From contig CBDEHK010000001.1 of the NCBI GenBank assembly GCA_965238305.1, positions 1,488,001-1,552,000 of the forward strand: a DNA stretch of 64,000 bases, given 5' to 3'. Made by a program: the position numbers and the translations under genes. Position 1 is the stretch's first letter; each line of letters begins with the position of its first letter. The notes beneath the pieces are model-generated. The model searched no databases, was not told the origin of the DNA, and was given only the letters and a program-made list of their open reading frames with translations. Shown in pieces: positions 53,091 through 62,220 of this stretch. The DNA comes from CBDCGJ01 sp965238305 (GTDB lineage: Bacteria; Pseudomonadota; Alphaproteobacteria; GCA-2731375).

Positions 53091-54371
53091 TTAATCCGCG
53101 AGAATTGTGCCGGAGACGACAGCGTCGTCAAAGTTTGCGCCGTCCAGCGTCGCCCCTTCCAAACTGGCATCCCGCAGGATTGCGTCACGAAAATCGCAGT
53201 TCTTTAAGTTGGCCTCATGCAAGTTGGCTTTGATAAAACTGGCATTGCCGAAATTGCCGCCACTCAAATTTGCCGGCCAATTTCTACCGGTCGACTTGCC
53301 CTGCAGGTCTTTGATGTCCGCCGGTCCCAAGTCGGTTTCTTTGAAATGCGCCTGCGTGCCATCGGCGCCGCTCAGATTACAACCATTCATCTGTGCTTTG
53401 TCGAAACGCGCGCCGATCAAGGTCGCATTGGTAAAATCGCACATATTAAGATCTGAATTAACAAACCGGGCGCCGGTCAGGTCGGCATCGATAAGGCTAG
53501 CGCCGGCCAGGTTCATGCCAGAAAGATCAACATGTTCCATCGATGCTTCCATCAGAACCGCGCGTGTACCATTGGCGCCGAAGGAGTTGATCCATTCCTT
53601 GTGGTCCGCCAGTACTTTTTGCACTTTCTTCGGCAAGGTGTCGATTGAGCGGATAAAATCAACATTGCTGAGGTCAGCACCTTCAAAATCGGCGCTATCA
53701 AAATCCACTTCCGACAAATTGGCGCGTAACAGGTTGGCGCCCTTGAAACTGGCCCCTTCGATATCGCAGTTTGATAGGTCGGCGTCCGTCAGGTTGCAGT
53801 TTTCCAAATTGGCGCCGCGAAAATCAACATGCCTAAGGTTCGATCCGGAAAGATCGGCGTTTTGCAAATTGGCATTGCGCAATGTCGCGCCGGACAGATC
53901 CGTCTGAGAAATCGTCGAGCCGGATAGTTTGGTGCCTGCCAGGTTTGCCCCCTTCATTGAAGCGCGTTCAATGTGAAGCGCGGTGCTTTCCCGTTTCACA
54001 ATGGTATTCTCGCCACTTTCTTTTCCGCTAATCAAGGTGCCATCGCGCAAGTCTGCATCTTTCAAATTGGCATTGGTCAGATCAGCGCCGCGAAGATGAG
54101 CACCACGCAAATCCGCTGCTGTCAGATTTGCGTTAGTCAGATCGGCGCTCCGCAAATCCGCGGCGAATAAATCCGCTTCGCTAAAATCGACACCGGCCAG
54201 CTTGGCACCAGACATTTTACTGCCGGTCAATTTGGCGCCGGGCAAACTGGCGCCTTCCAGATGGATGCGGTTCAGCGAGCGAAGTGACAAGTCCGCCCGC
54301 ACCCCGCCAGGTGTGCCGCGCGCCCAGCGTCTGTGCTTCTCCAGCATATCCTTTAATTCCAGCGGATGCAT
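53091..54371 (-). CDS. Pentapeptide-repeat protein with two repeat arrays
   Basis: A 426-residue protein consisting largely of A(D/N)LXX pentapeptides, which form a right-handed square beta-helix. Two arrays are visible, about residues 30-245 and 275-426. Each is preceded by a short similar segment: ML(E)KHRRWARGTPGG at the N-terminus and VLADHKEWINSFGANG near 258. This suggests an internal duplication. Some pentapeptide proteins protect DNA gyrase from toxins, others are scaffolds; nothing here tells which. No signal peptide. It is monocistronic between two same-strand genes. Confidence 0.9.
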   Translation of the reverse strand: MHPLELKDMLEKHRRWARGTPGGVRADLSLRSLNRIHLEGASLPGAKLTGSKMSGAKLAGVDFSEADLFAADLRSADLTNANLTAADLRGAHLRGADLTNANLKDADLRDGTLISGKESGENTIVKRESTALHIERASMKGANLAGTKLSGSTISQTDLSGATLRNANLQNADLSGSNLRHVDFRGANLENCNLTDADLSNCDIEGASFKGANLLRANLSEVDFDSADFEGADLSNVDFIRSIDTLPKKVQKVLADHKEWINSFGANGTRAVLMEASMEHVDLSGMNLAGASLIDADLTGARFVNSDLNMCDFTNATLIGARFDKAQMNGCNLSGADGTQAHFKETDLGPADIKDLQGKSTGRNWPANLSGGNFGNASFIKANLHEANLKNCDFRDAILRDASLEGATLDGANFDDAVVSGTILAD

Positions 54372-54479
54372 GTATTGTGAACCAGTCCTTTTGACCTGCT
54401 CGCATCGCGTTTTTGCCGCGCCAGCGAAGCAAAGTTAAACCTGAATTTCAGAGTTTGCCACAAAGTTCCTAAGGTTTGC

Positions 54480-55313
54480 TTACCGGAAAAATACTAAAGC
54501 TCTGGCCTCGATACTTTCCCGCGCTGGCGCGTCGGTGGGGCTGGTTGGATCCGCAAATGCGGAATGCGCGGTATATCGCGCCCGCCCGCTGATGTCGCTG
54601 TCAAAACATTTCAGGAATAAGGCTTCATCGGCTCGCATGTTTGCAAAGTAGAACCAGCGATGCGCGGAATTGTGGCGCACCGAGCTGACTTCGCCGGTCC
54701 GGTCCTTGTATTTCAGGTCGGTGGCGACAAAATCTGCTGCCACCATGCTGCTGGCGTCAATTATGCCGAGTGGCATATCGTAAACCGGACCGGAGATTGG
54801 CCGCCAGAGGTTGATTACGGCAAAGCGATGACGCAGCAACTTATTAGCTTCCGTTTTCCCCAATATATCCCGCACCCGCTGGGGCCCGGAGGTTTCGGTA
54901 TAATCGTTATGGACGAAGCGCACCGGCCGGGCGACCTCCTTTGTTTGGCTTTCTGCCAAGGGGTCATGACGGACATTGTGATCGAACACAACGACGCGGG
55001 CAGCGCCGGTTTGCGCTTTTACCGCAGCTTCGACTTGTGGATAATAGTCGCGCCGGACGACGACATCGTCATAAAAGTCTTCGATTTTTGGTTCGAACTG
55101 GGTGAATGAAAACCCCTCCCGATCAAGACTGCACTGATCGGCGACGGCGCGGCAGTCGTGGACCGGCATTTCCGTCTTGTCCATTTTCGGCAACGGTTGC
55201 GTGGTGTTCGTATCGATTTCGTAGAGATAATAGGCCGGCCGCCTTTCCTCCGCCGAGACATAGTTGAAAAGCGAGTTCACATACGGCAAGGCGGCGGTTT
55301 GTTCAGGTGTCAT
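54480..55313 (-). CDS. CmcJ/NvfI family oxidoreductase
   Basis: A 277-residue protein matching the CmcJ/NvfI/AsaB family. Landmarks include VFDHNVRHD in the middle, PVRFVHNDYTETSGPQRV, INLWRPISGPVYDMPLGIID, and RWFYFANMRADEALFLKCFDS near the end. These are Fe/2OG-type hydroxylases or desaturases from antibiotic and fungal metabolite pathways, and also occur in proteobacteria without known product. GGAG lies nine bases before the ATG. It is 14 bp upstream of the VOC gene, so they may be co-transcribed. Confidence 0.86.
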   Translation of the reverse strand: MTPEQTAALPYVNSLFNYVSAEERRPAYYLYEIDTNTTQPLPKMDKTEMPVHDCRAVADQCSLDREGFSFTQFEPKIEDFYDDVVVRRDYYPQVEAAVKAQTGAARVVVFDHNVRHDPLAESQTKEVARPVRFVHNDYTETSGPQRVRDILGKTEANKLLRHRFAVINLWRPISGPVYDMPLGIIDASSMVAADFVATDLKYKDRTGEVSSVRHNSAHRWFYFANMRADEALFLKCFDSDISGRARYTAHSAFADPTSPTDAPARESIEARALVFFR

Positions 55314-55327
55314 GTCTCACTTCTCCA

Positions 55328-55780
55328 CTAATGATAGTCGCCGTCGGTGTTCAGGGTTTCACCCTCCTTCAACAATCCTGGGCCGGGGACAAAATTCACC
55401 TCAAAGCGAATACCGTCGGGATCTTCAAACAATACGTAATAATAACCAGGTGCCCAGGCACCGTCCATGGGGCCGCGAACAATGGTGGCCCCCAACTCGG
55501 CTGCCTTGACACCGGTTTTGTCGACATCTTCGCGGCTTTTTGCCCGCAGGCAAATATGATGCAAACCAACCCGGGTTTGAACAAACTTCTCGCCTTCATA
55601 TTCGGGATCGCAACGCTGGACACCGATGGCTGTTCGGGCGCCGACGTGATAGCAAAATTCTTCGCCGTCAAAGACGAGTTTCATACCGAATTCCGGTAAC
55701 AGCGCCTTGTAAAATTTCTTCGCTTCGGCAAACCGGCTCACCGTCAAAACGACATGCGCCATACCATTGATATCGATCAT
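55328..55780 (-). CDS. VOC family protein (glyoxalase/dioxygenase fold)
   Basis: A 150-residue protein with two beta-alpha-beta-beta-beta modules. The metal ligands appear to be the His of MAHVVLTVSRF, the His of VGLHHICLRA and a Glu in GIRFEVNFVP. Family members are glyoxalases, ring-cleavage dioxygenases or resistance proteins. ATG 55780 gives the usual start (MIDINGMAHVVL); the longer frame to 55825 adds a non-family tail. It lies 14 bp upstream of the CmcJ-like gene's stop side on the same strand order (VOC first, CmcJ-like second). Confidence 0.86.
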   Translation of the reverse strand: MIDINGMAHVVLTVSRFAEAKKFYKALLPEFGMKLVFDGEEFCYHVGARTAIGVQRCDPEYEGEKFVQTRVGLHHICLRAKSREDVDKTGVKAAELGATIVRGPMDGAWAPGYYYVLFEDPDGIRFEVNFVPGPGLLKEGETLNTDGDYH

Positions 55781-55960
55781 CGCTCGCCTCGCTTCCAACT
55801 CATATATGTGGAAAAGAAAACCCACTTTCAGGCATTGGTCAAGAATTCAAATGACGGAAGTTAATGCGTCAGCTTCCTGCTGTATGACTTAGGGCGCAAC
55901 GATCAGGGGCGATGTGGGATGGAACCGACAATCTTAACGTCAACAAATAGGCGTGTTTCG

Positions 55961-57019
55961 TCACTGCCACTGTTTCACTGCCAGCCGGGTTTCTTTGTCT
56001 TTCGCCGAAAGGGTTGGCAATTGCTGATCAAGTACGGACTTGATATCCAGAATACCAGTATTGCTGATTTTTGGCGCCGCCGCGCGAATTCTCTTCTGCG
56101 CTGTTTTTTGAATCAATTGGCGGAAAGCCTCGATCCGCATCCAGGGCTCCCGGTAGGTTCGGTTCAGGTTCTCGCGATGAAGCCTTAACCACATAGCCGC
56201 CGCCGCAGTAACATGGGGGGTTGCGAAAGAGGTGCCGTTGCCGGGACCGAAGTCGTAGCTTTCACCATCGTCGCCGACATGAGTATTGGCCCGAGGCACC
56301 TTCGCGGCAGGGGCCCAGATGTCGATGAAATCACGCTGACCACCGCCCCTTGGACCGCTGTTGGCGTCATAGTCGAACCAGATTTTGCGATCCTCCCGAA
56401 TGCCACCAACGCTAATCGTGCGGTAGGCCTTGCCGGGATAGACAACGCGGTTGATCTGCTGACCCCCCGCAGCCACGATCATGACGCCGCGATCATAGGC
56501 ATAGTCAACTGCTTTGCCCATCGGGCGGCCACTGAACCAGCTTAACATCGGAATACCCATGCTAATCGTGATCACATCGCAGCCGTTTTGGTCGATGGCA
56601 TGACGGATGGCTTTGGCAATATTGCTGCGAACTTCATGCTTCCCCAATACGACTGAGTTTGAGACGCGATAGGGGATCGTCGGCAATCCGGGCGCGATGC
56701 CCGAATACGAGCCATCAAGATCGCCACACAGCACGCTCGCGGTTCGCGTGCCATGACCGGGATTCCCGCGGTACCCTTGCGGGTCCCGAGGCGGCGTGCC
56801 GCCTTCGACGTAATTAACGCCGAGATCATCACGCAGAATATCGCTTTTGCCGTCGTGCCAGTTGAACACTGGGTGTTGAGAAATACCGGTGTCGAGTTGC
56901 GCCACACAGATATCGCCCCAGTCGACGGCACCATTGGTTTTTGTCGGCAACATTGCCACCGCGTCCGGCGCATTCACCATTTTTGCGTTCCACGGCCAGT
57001 CGCTTGTTGCGTTCGGCAT
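55961..57019 (-). CDS. Subtilase-family (S8) serine protease without signal peptide
   Basis: A 352-residue subtilisin-like protease. The catalytic triad is Asp in VAQLDTGISQHP, His in NPGHGTRTASVLCG and Ser in GNGTSFATPHVTAAAA, with the oxyanion Asn region near VITISMGIPM. There is no export signal or propeptide; the protein begins MPNATSDWPW, so it may act inside the cell or leave by another route. AGGAG sits eight bases before the ATG. It is a single gene next to the repeat-containing region. Confidence 0.9.
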   Translation of the reverse strand: MPNATSDWPWNAKMVNAPDAVAMLPTKTNGAVDWGDICVAQLDTGISQHPVFNWHDGKSDILRDDLGVNYVEGGTPPRDPQGYRGNPGHGTRTASVLCGDLDGSYSGIAPGLPTIPYRVSNSVVLGKHEVRSNIAKAIRHAIDQNGCDVITISMGIPMLSWFSGRPMGKAVDYAYDRGVMIVAAGGQQINRVVYPGKAYRTISVGGIREDRKIWFDYDANSGPRGGGQRDFIDIWAPAAKVPRANTHVGDDGESYDFGPGNGTSFATPHVTAAAAMWLRLHRENLNRTYREPWMRIEAFRQLIQKTAQKRIRAAAPKISNTGILDIKSVLDQQLPTLSAKDKETRLAVKQWQ

Positions 57020-57502
57020 TTTATATTCTCCTGAAGCCGGTTTTTCTTATTGTAGCATTGGCACAAACTCGAAAACACTTATTTAGCCCCTTATCATGTG
57101 CCAGTCGCTAATCGAGTTTCCTGCCGCGGCCAAACAACCGTGTCTAAAAACCTGCTCAACGTAGCTGGTCCAACTCAGACTAAACACCTTCTAGGTTGTA
57201 AATTGACACTGTTATCGATATCCAGACCGGCAGTGGCTGCGGTGATGAGAATGTTCTCTCCGCAAAAGCAAAGGTCTGCAATACCTTCAGCTTCGGACTT
57301 ATTCCGGCTTAGGGCGAGTGGTCTCAAAAGTACCAACTGCGGACATTTAGCCTTTTGTGACTTAATCTCTCGGCAAGGCGAGCAAGGTGCTCCATTTCAC
57401 CTTCTCGTGTCGCGTGCTTCCTAAGGCAATCGCAATACGCCATAGTGAGATGCGCCACTGTGATCAGCTCGGCGTTTCTATTGCAGAAAGTTGGAGCGAA
57501 AG
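57020..57502. other. Intergenic region holding repeat copy 1
   Basis: About 480 bp between the divergent subtilase and UPF0104-type genes. It contains the first copy of the dispersed repeat (57269-57334). Open frames on both strands overlap each other and look non-coding. Nothing else was recognised. Confidence 0.5.
57269..57334 (+). repeat. Dispersed repeat copy 1
   Basis: About 66 bp beginning CAAAGGTCTGCAATACC, then CTTCGGACTTATTCCGGC and GTGGTCTCAAAAGTACC. It shares most positions with copies at 58632 and 60581, allowing for substitutions. The upstream TCACCTTCGGAAG block present in the other two copies is missing here. Confidence 0.82.
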
Positions 57503-58549
57503 TTGAACACGGCCCGTCCCAGTTACGGCCCAATAGTCCGCTGGATACTGCCAGCGATTGGCGCTGCATTGGCAATAATCGCATTGTTCTGGCTTTACCA
57601 AGACCTCGACCTTGGTCAGTTTCTGTCCGCCGTCGCGACCGCAGAACTGTCCTGGCTTTTTGTTTTGGCCGGTACCATCCTAGCGGAACAGCTGACACGC
57701 GGCTGGAAATGGCGACAGATTCTATTTGATATCAAACCGATTTCGAGTTTTAGGCTATTTGGTGCAATTCTTGCCGGTTATGGTGTCGCTGTCCTCATTC
57801 CCTTGGGCATTAGCCCCTTGGTGCGGTCGTGGTTGATCGCTCGATTGGACGGCCTGCGATGGGCCTGTGTTTTGGCGACGACGGCAGTAGAGCGCGCTCT
57901 CGACGGGATCGTATTTGCGCTGTTCGCGGCACTCGTTGCGATGACTGGTCAATTTCCATATGCGGAAGGCGAGGTGAGGGCCGGTATTGCGGTCGCCGGC
58001 GGATTGAACCTTCTGTTGTTTTCCGTCCTGTTATACTTACTGTTCGTTGGCCGCGCGCCGCTGGACCGCGCGGACGCGTGGATAAGCCGGTGCATCGACT
58101 GGCTGGCTTCCAGAGGCGGCACCCGCCTCGACGGACTGAGGGCGGCGATTCGCGAAGGCATCGTTTGGCCGCGTGACCGTCGGCGCCAAATCGGCGCCGT
58201 GCTGGCGAGCGTTCTGATGAAGATCATTTCGGCGACCCATTTCCTCTGGGCCGGGCTCGCGGTTGGTATCGTTTTGGCGCCGTTCGACTATTTGTTTGTC
58301 ATGGTGATTGCAGGTTTTGCGCTGGTAATCGCCCGTTTTATCCGCGTGCCTGGCGGTTTCGTTATTGGATCCGGTTTCGCGCTGAACCAGCTTGGCGTAC
58401 CGGACGAACAGGCGCTGGCGATGATCCTGTTCAACCATATTTTCAGCATCGTTCTGATGGTCGGCCCGGGCCTGCTGTTTTTCTGGTGGAGCGGCGTCGA
58501 TATTCGCGAGGCGCGTCACGGGGAGGGAAAGCACGATGCGTCAGACTGA
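57503..58549 (+). CDS. UPF0104/lysylphosphatidylglycerol synthase-type transmembrane protein
   Basis: About 348 residues with eight or so hydrophobic helices. The LARGWK-like motif appears as LAEQLTRGWKWRQIL, and the VERALDGIVFALFA and PGGFVIGSGFALNQLGV segments fit the YbhN/LPG-synthase transmembrane region. No cytoplasmic aminoacyltransferase domain is attached. TTG 57503 has GGAG six bases upstream; TTG 57491 is the alternative. Such proteins are thought to flip or bind lipids. A partly related GC content and the flanking repeats place it in a rearranged region. Confidence 0.84.
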   Translation: MNTARPSYGPIVRWILPAIGAALAIIALFWLYQDLDLGQFLSAVATAELSWLFVLAGTILAEQLTRGWKWRQILFDIKPISSFRLFGAILAGYGVAVLIPLGISPLVRSWLIARLDGLRWACVLATTAVERALDGIVFALFAALVAMTGQFPYAEGEVRAGIAVAGGLNLLLFSVLLYLLFVGRAPLDRADAWISRCIDWLASRGGTRLDGLRAAIREGIVWPRDRRRQIGAVLASVLMKIISATHFLWAGLAVGIVLAPFDYLFVMVIAGFALVIARFIRVPGGFVIGSGFALNQLGVPDEQALAMILFNHIFSIVLMVGPGLLFFWWSGVDIREARHGEGKHDASD

Positions 58550-58631
58550 GGAGCGAGCAATGGGACCTACCGGCCGCGAAGCAAAGGCAGGCGGACCGGT
58601 CTTCTGGAAAAACGTCAAGGTCGGCTTTGGC

Positions 58632-58726
58632 TCACCTTCGGAAGTTTTCGCCAAAAAAAATAAAAGGTCTGTAATGCTTTTAGCTTCGGTCTTATTCCGG
58701 TTTAGGCAAGTGGTCTCAAAAGTGCC
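58632..58726 (+). repeat. Dispersed repeat copy 2
   Basis: The block TCACCTTCGGAAGTTTTCGC, then AAAAGGTCTGTAATGC, CTTCGGTCTTATTCCGG and GTGGTCTCAAAAGTGCC. The order matches copy 3 throughout. It lies between the UPF0104-type gene and the cyclase gene. A frame from 58536 to 58772 crosses it but looks non-coding. Confidence 0.85.
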
Positions 58727-58798
58727 AGGAGCTGCGGCGCCCGCATTTTCTATTTCCTGTGGTATAGGATAGTATTTCCTCAAAGGAGTACACATCCA

Positions 58799-60553
58799 GT
58801 GGAACGCCGTCTTGCCGCCATATTGGCCGCCGATGTGGTGGGATATTCCAAGCTTATGGCCGATGACCAACAAGGGACATTGGCTGCATTACGGCAATTT
58901 CGAAGCAATCTTTTTGACCCGGCCGTGAAAAACCATCGCGGCAATCTCGTCAAGAGTATGGGTGATGGTTGGTTGGTGGAATTTCCAAGTGTTTCGGATG
59001 CGGTGGAATGTGCGGTAGTTATTCAAAATGATCTCGACGGTTTTCAGAGTATCCAGTTGCGCGTGGGTATCCATACTGGCGAAGTGATTTTCGAGGATGA
59101 GGACGTATTCGGCGACGGGGTCAATGTGGCAGCGCGCCTGGAAAAGCTGGCCGAGCCCGGGCAGATCGCAATATCTGACAATGCCCATCAAAGTTTGGAC
59201 GGCAAAACCGGGCGGCTATTTTCAGGCGGTGCGGCGCAGGCGTTGAAGAACATCCCCCGACCAGTTGGTGTTTGGTATTGGCCTGAGGTCTACTCGACCG
59301 ATGAACCGGCGGTAAGGCCGCAGCACTTTCCGCCGACCGCGGAAGGTTCGCGTCTCTCTATTGTCGTGTTACCGATAGTCGATTTAAGCGCTGATGCCGA
59401 TCAAGATTATTTCGTCGATGCGTTAGGCGAGGACCTAACAACCGACTTATCCCGAATTTCCGATAGCTTTGTCGTTGCCCGCGGCACTGCCGCGACCTAT
59501 CGGGGCTTAGCCGTTGATCCGATGGTTGTCTCGCAGGAGCTGGATGTGCGCTATGTATTGGAAGGAAAGTTGCGATTTTTGGACTCTGGATACCGTGTAA
59601 ACATGGAGCTGACAGACGGGTATACAGGCCAACAGATATGGGCGGAGAGATACGAAAAATCGACAAGTGAAATGTATCGTTTTCAAGATGAAGTTACAGG
59701 ACGAATTGCGCGAACCCTAAACCTTGAGCTCAAGGAGGCGGTTAGCAGGCAGGCCGGTCGTAGTGCGGTCGCAAATATCGAGGCGGCTGATCTGGCCATA
59801 CGCGCTTGGGCGGAACTGTGGACAAAACCTCAAACTCAGTCGACAAACGACGCCGCGTTTGATTTCGCGAACCGAGCTTTGGACATTGATCAATCGAACG
59901 CCGAAGCGAACGCATCGGTCGCATATGCTTATGCACGGGCCGCTTTATACGGTTGGTTGGTGCCGCGTGAAACTGCAATCAAGAAGGGTATCTGTGCGGC
60001 AGAAAAATCCTTGCAGACGGATTCAAAATGCGCTGATGCTGCCTACGCTTTGGCGCTGTTGCAGTTTGCCGCGGGCGAGAACTTCTATGCGCAAGAAATT
60101 GCAAAACGGTGTTTGGAACTTAATCGCAATCACGCTCCGGCTATCTTCCTTTGTGGCTTAATTTATCTGCGTCTCGGCAAGCCGCAAGATTCGGTTTCGA
60201 CAATCGAGCAAGCCTTTGCTCTGAGCCCACGCGAGCCATTGCGTGCCGTTTGGCATGCAATGAAAGCGCGGGCGCACTTCTTTCTGGATGATCATTTGTC
60301 CGCGATCCGGGAAGCTCAAAAGAGTATTGCAGCGAACCGCGATCACGCGCACAGCTATTCCGTTCTCGCTGCGGCTTTTGCTGCCTTGAACCGCATGGAA
60401 GAAGCGAAAAATGCTGGTAGGGAATTTGAAAGAAGGCTACCCGGGATCACTGTTGACCGATATATCTCCGAAGTTGCTTCCGACGACCCCTTGGCAAAAG
60501 CAAGTTATGAACCGTTAAGGAAAGGTTTGCTGACGGTGGGTTTGCCGCCTTAA
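58799..60553 (+). CDS. Class III adenylate/guanylate cyclase with TPR repeats
   Basis: A 584-residue protein. The N-terminal cyclase domain (about 1-165) has LAAILAADVVGYSKLMADD with the first metal Asp, VKSMGDGWLVEFPS with the second, and FGDGVNVAARLEKLAEPGQI. The middle (about 190-310) has the IVVLPIVDLSADADQDYFVDA domain found in many alphaproteobacterial cyclases. The last half is TPR. There is no membrane helix, so it is soluble. Start GTG 58799 lies ten bases after GGAG. It makes cAMP or cGMP in response to an unknown signal. Repeat copies 2 and 3 flank the gene. Confidence 0.92.
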   Translation: MERRLAAILAADVVGYSKLMADDQQGTLAALRQFRSNLFDPAVKNHRGNLVKSMGDGWLVEFPSVSDAVECAVVIQNDLDGFQSIQLRVGIHTGEVIFEDEDVFGDGVNVAARLEKLAEPGQIAISDNAHQSLDGKTGRLFSGGAAQALKNIPRPVGVWYWPEVYSTDEPAVRPQHFPPTAEGSRLSIVVLPIVDLSADADQDYFVDALGEDLTTDLSRISDSFVVARGTAATYRGLAVDPMVVSQELDVRYVLEGKLRFLDSGYRVNMELTDGYTGQQIWAERYEKSTSEMYRFQDEVTGRIARTLNLELKEAVSRQAGRSAVANIEAADLAIRAWAELWTKPQTQSTNDAAFDFANRALDIDQSNAEANASVAYAYARAALYGWLVPRETAIKKGICAAEKSLQTDSKCADAAYALALLQFAAGENFYAQEIAKRCLELNRNHAPAIFLCGLIYLRLGKPQDSVSTIEQAFALSPREPLRAVWHAMKARAHFFLDDHLSAIREAQKSIAANRDHAHSYSVLAAAFAALNRMEEAKNAGREFERRLPGITVDRYISEVASDDPLAKASYEPLRKGLLTVGLPP

Positions 60554-60580
60554 TCCCACATCTCCGGTGTCCGTCTCGGG

Positions 60581-60674
60581 TCACCTTCGGAAGTTTTCGC
60601 CACAAAATCAAAGGTCTGCAACGCCATCAGCTTCGGACCTATTCCGGCTTAGGACGAGTGGTCTCGAAAGTGTC
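60581..60674 (+). repeat. Dispersed repeat copy 3
   Basis: TCACCTTCGGAAGTTTTCGC, then CAAAGGTCTGCAACGCC, CTTCGGACCTATTCCGGC and GTGGTCTCGAAAGTGTC, starting 28 bp after the cyclase stop. Same strand and order as copy 2. The sequence from here to 60761 holds no gene. Confidence 0.85.
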
Positions 60675-60761
60675 ATTTCCGGCAGTTCAGAAATCGCAAA
60701 TGAAGAGGGGCGTTTGAATTCAACTTGTGTCAGGCAGGAAATCTAGCAATTGGTGTTGTCG

Positions 60762-61931
60762 TTACCTTGCCGCTGCGAACTTCACCAGTTTTTTGCTTTC
60801 CTCGTCCCACAGGACAAGGGGAATACACCTGAGGCTTTCGAAAAAGCGTATTTTTGTCGGGATTGCCAATAACTCGGGACTAGCATCGAGACATTCCTGT
60901 AACCGGTAATTGGGGATGCTGCTGTTGAGATGATGAACGTGGTGCAAGCCGATGCTACCCGTGAGCCACTGCACCGCTTTTGGCAGGACATAATATGAGC
61001 TGCCCAATATGCCGGCGAGATGAAAATTCCACTCCTCGCACTGGTCCCAATAGACGTCTTCATATTGGTGCTGAACGAAAAACATCCAGCCGCCAATGAT
61101 TGAGGCGGCGACCAGGACGGGTAGATATATTGACAGGAATGCGGCCACACCAAACAAGGCCATGCCACCGCCGAGAAAGAAAACGAGGACAATGTCCAAT
61201 CCCAATACGCTGCGCCAGATTTGCTTTGCGGGCAAAGGTTGACCGAAGGGAAGGCGTTGGAGAATGACGAAGTGAATGGGAACACCAACCAGGAACAGGA
61301 TGACCGGGTTTCTGTAGAGGCGGTACTGTAACCTGGACCAGAATGGCCGAGCTTTGTATTCCTGGACCGTGAGGGTTGAAATGTCACCGATCCCGCGTTT
61401 TTCCAAGTTCCCACAATTGGCGTGATGGATTGCGTGGGCCCGTTTCCAAAAATGATATGGCGTCACGGTAAAAATGCTGAGGCATCGCCCCAGCCAATCA
61501 TTAGCGGCTCTGGATTTAAAAAAGGCCCCGTGTCCGCAATCGTGCTGAACAATAAACAGTCGGACCAGCAGTCCGCCGGTAGGCAGCGCCAATATAAGGG
61601 TCAGAACATAGGAAAATTCAAGGCTCCACCACATGAGCGCAAAGCTGCCAAGAAACAGACCGAGGGTGACGAAAAGCTGCGTCAGGCTGCGTCTCAAGCT
61701 GGTGTCGCGGTAATTTCTGCAATGCGCCGCAAGTTTTTGACCAAGCGCCTTCAATGCTTCTACGGACAGGTTATGCATTTCGGTGGCGCGCGCGTCGTTC
61801 ATAGAATTGTTCATGTGATCCAAAGACAATGCTGCTTCATCTATTCTGTTCCCGTCTCCAGCTGGTTCGGGCGGCCCACTTGAAAAATATTCATCGGTGG
61901 TCGCTATTGCCGCAAGTTTCACCTGTTTCAA
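60762..61931 (-). CDS. Fatty acid desaturase family protein
   Basis: A 389-residue membrane enzyme. The three His boxes are HDCGHGAF, HAIHHAN and HVHHL, which bind the di-iron centre. Four or more membrane helices surround them. Acyl-lipid or acyl-CoA desaturases of this type introduce a cis double bond. The first 60 residues are a polar extension before the helices; a start at an internal ATG (such as MNNSMNDARATEM, near residue 40) is possible. It follows the repeat copy 3 region and reads toward it. Confidence 0.9.
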   Translation of the reverse strand: MKQVKLAAIATTDEYFSSGPPEPAGDGNRIDEAALSLDHMNNSMNDARATEMHNLSVEALKALGQKLAAHCRNYRDTSLRRSLTQLFVTLGLFLGSFALMWWSLEFSYVLTLILALPTGGLLVRLFIVQHDCGHGAFFKSRAANDWLGRCLSIFTVTPYHFWKRAHAIHHANCGNLEKRGIGDISTLTVQEYKARPFWSRLQYRLYRNPVILFLVGVPIHFVILQRLPFGQPLPAKQIWRSVLGLDIVLVFFLGGGMALFGVAAFLSIYLPVLVAASIIGGWMFFVQHQYEDVYWDQCEEWNFHLAGILGSSYYVLPKAVQWLTGSIGLHHVHHLNSSIPNYRLQECLDASPELLAIPTKIRFFESLRCIPLVLWDEESKKLVKFAAAR

Positions 61932-62077
61932 ACTTCCCTTGCCGTGAAAAAGTCATTGGGCGTCCTGACGGCGCGCCCGGCGCCTCTATTAGGATCCGAA
62001 GCATTTGAATTCGTGTTTGTGGCGGCGGAAAACGCAAAACGATAGCGATTGGCTCCTACCACGAGCGGGGCGGCCGG

Positions 62078-62220
62078 TCAATAATTAGTGCTACGTATAG
62101 CCCCTTTACCTCGCTTTCGCATTTCTTCGCCAAAGGCCTGCAACTCGGCGGGGTTGTATTTTACTCGGTATTCTGAGCGATTCGATTTCGGCGTCATTAA
62201 CGATTTGCCAGCATCTAATT
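62078..62220 (-). other. Small coding fragment of unknown origin
   Basis: A minus-strand frame ends at TGA 62078-62080 and reads LDAGKSLMTPKSNRSEYR and KYNPAELQAFGEEMRKRG before it. The composition looks protein-coding. Upstream of about 62220 the same frame becomes antisense to the methyltransferase fragment and is not meaningful. It may be a short gene from an ATG at about 62197 (39 residues) or the 3' end of a gene cut by a rearrangement. Confidence 0.35.

Noticed and set aside
53107..53907. A long plus-strand ORF (266 codons) opposite the pentapeptide-repeat gene
   Set aside because: It is an antisense shadow of the repeat periodicity; the minus-strand protein has clear pentapeptides.
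57098..57698. Overlapping ORFs on both strands around repeat copy 1
   Set aside because: They overlap one another and the start of the UPF0104-type gene, with no recognisable domain.
58536..58772. A 78-codon ORF overlapping the end of the UPF0104-type gene
   Set aside because: It runs through repeat copy 2, and its sequence is explained by that repeat rather than by coding constraint.
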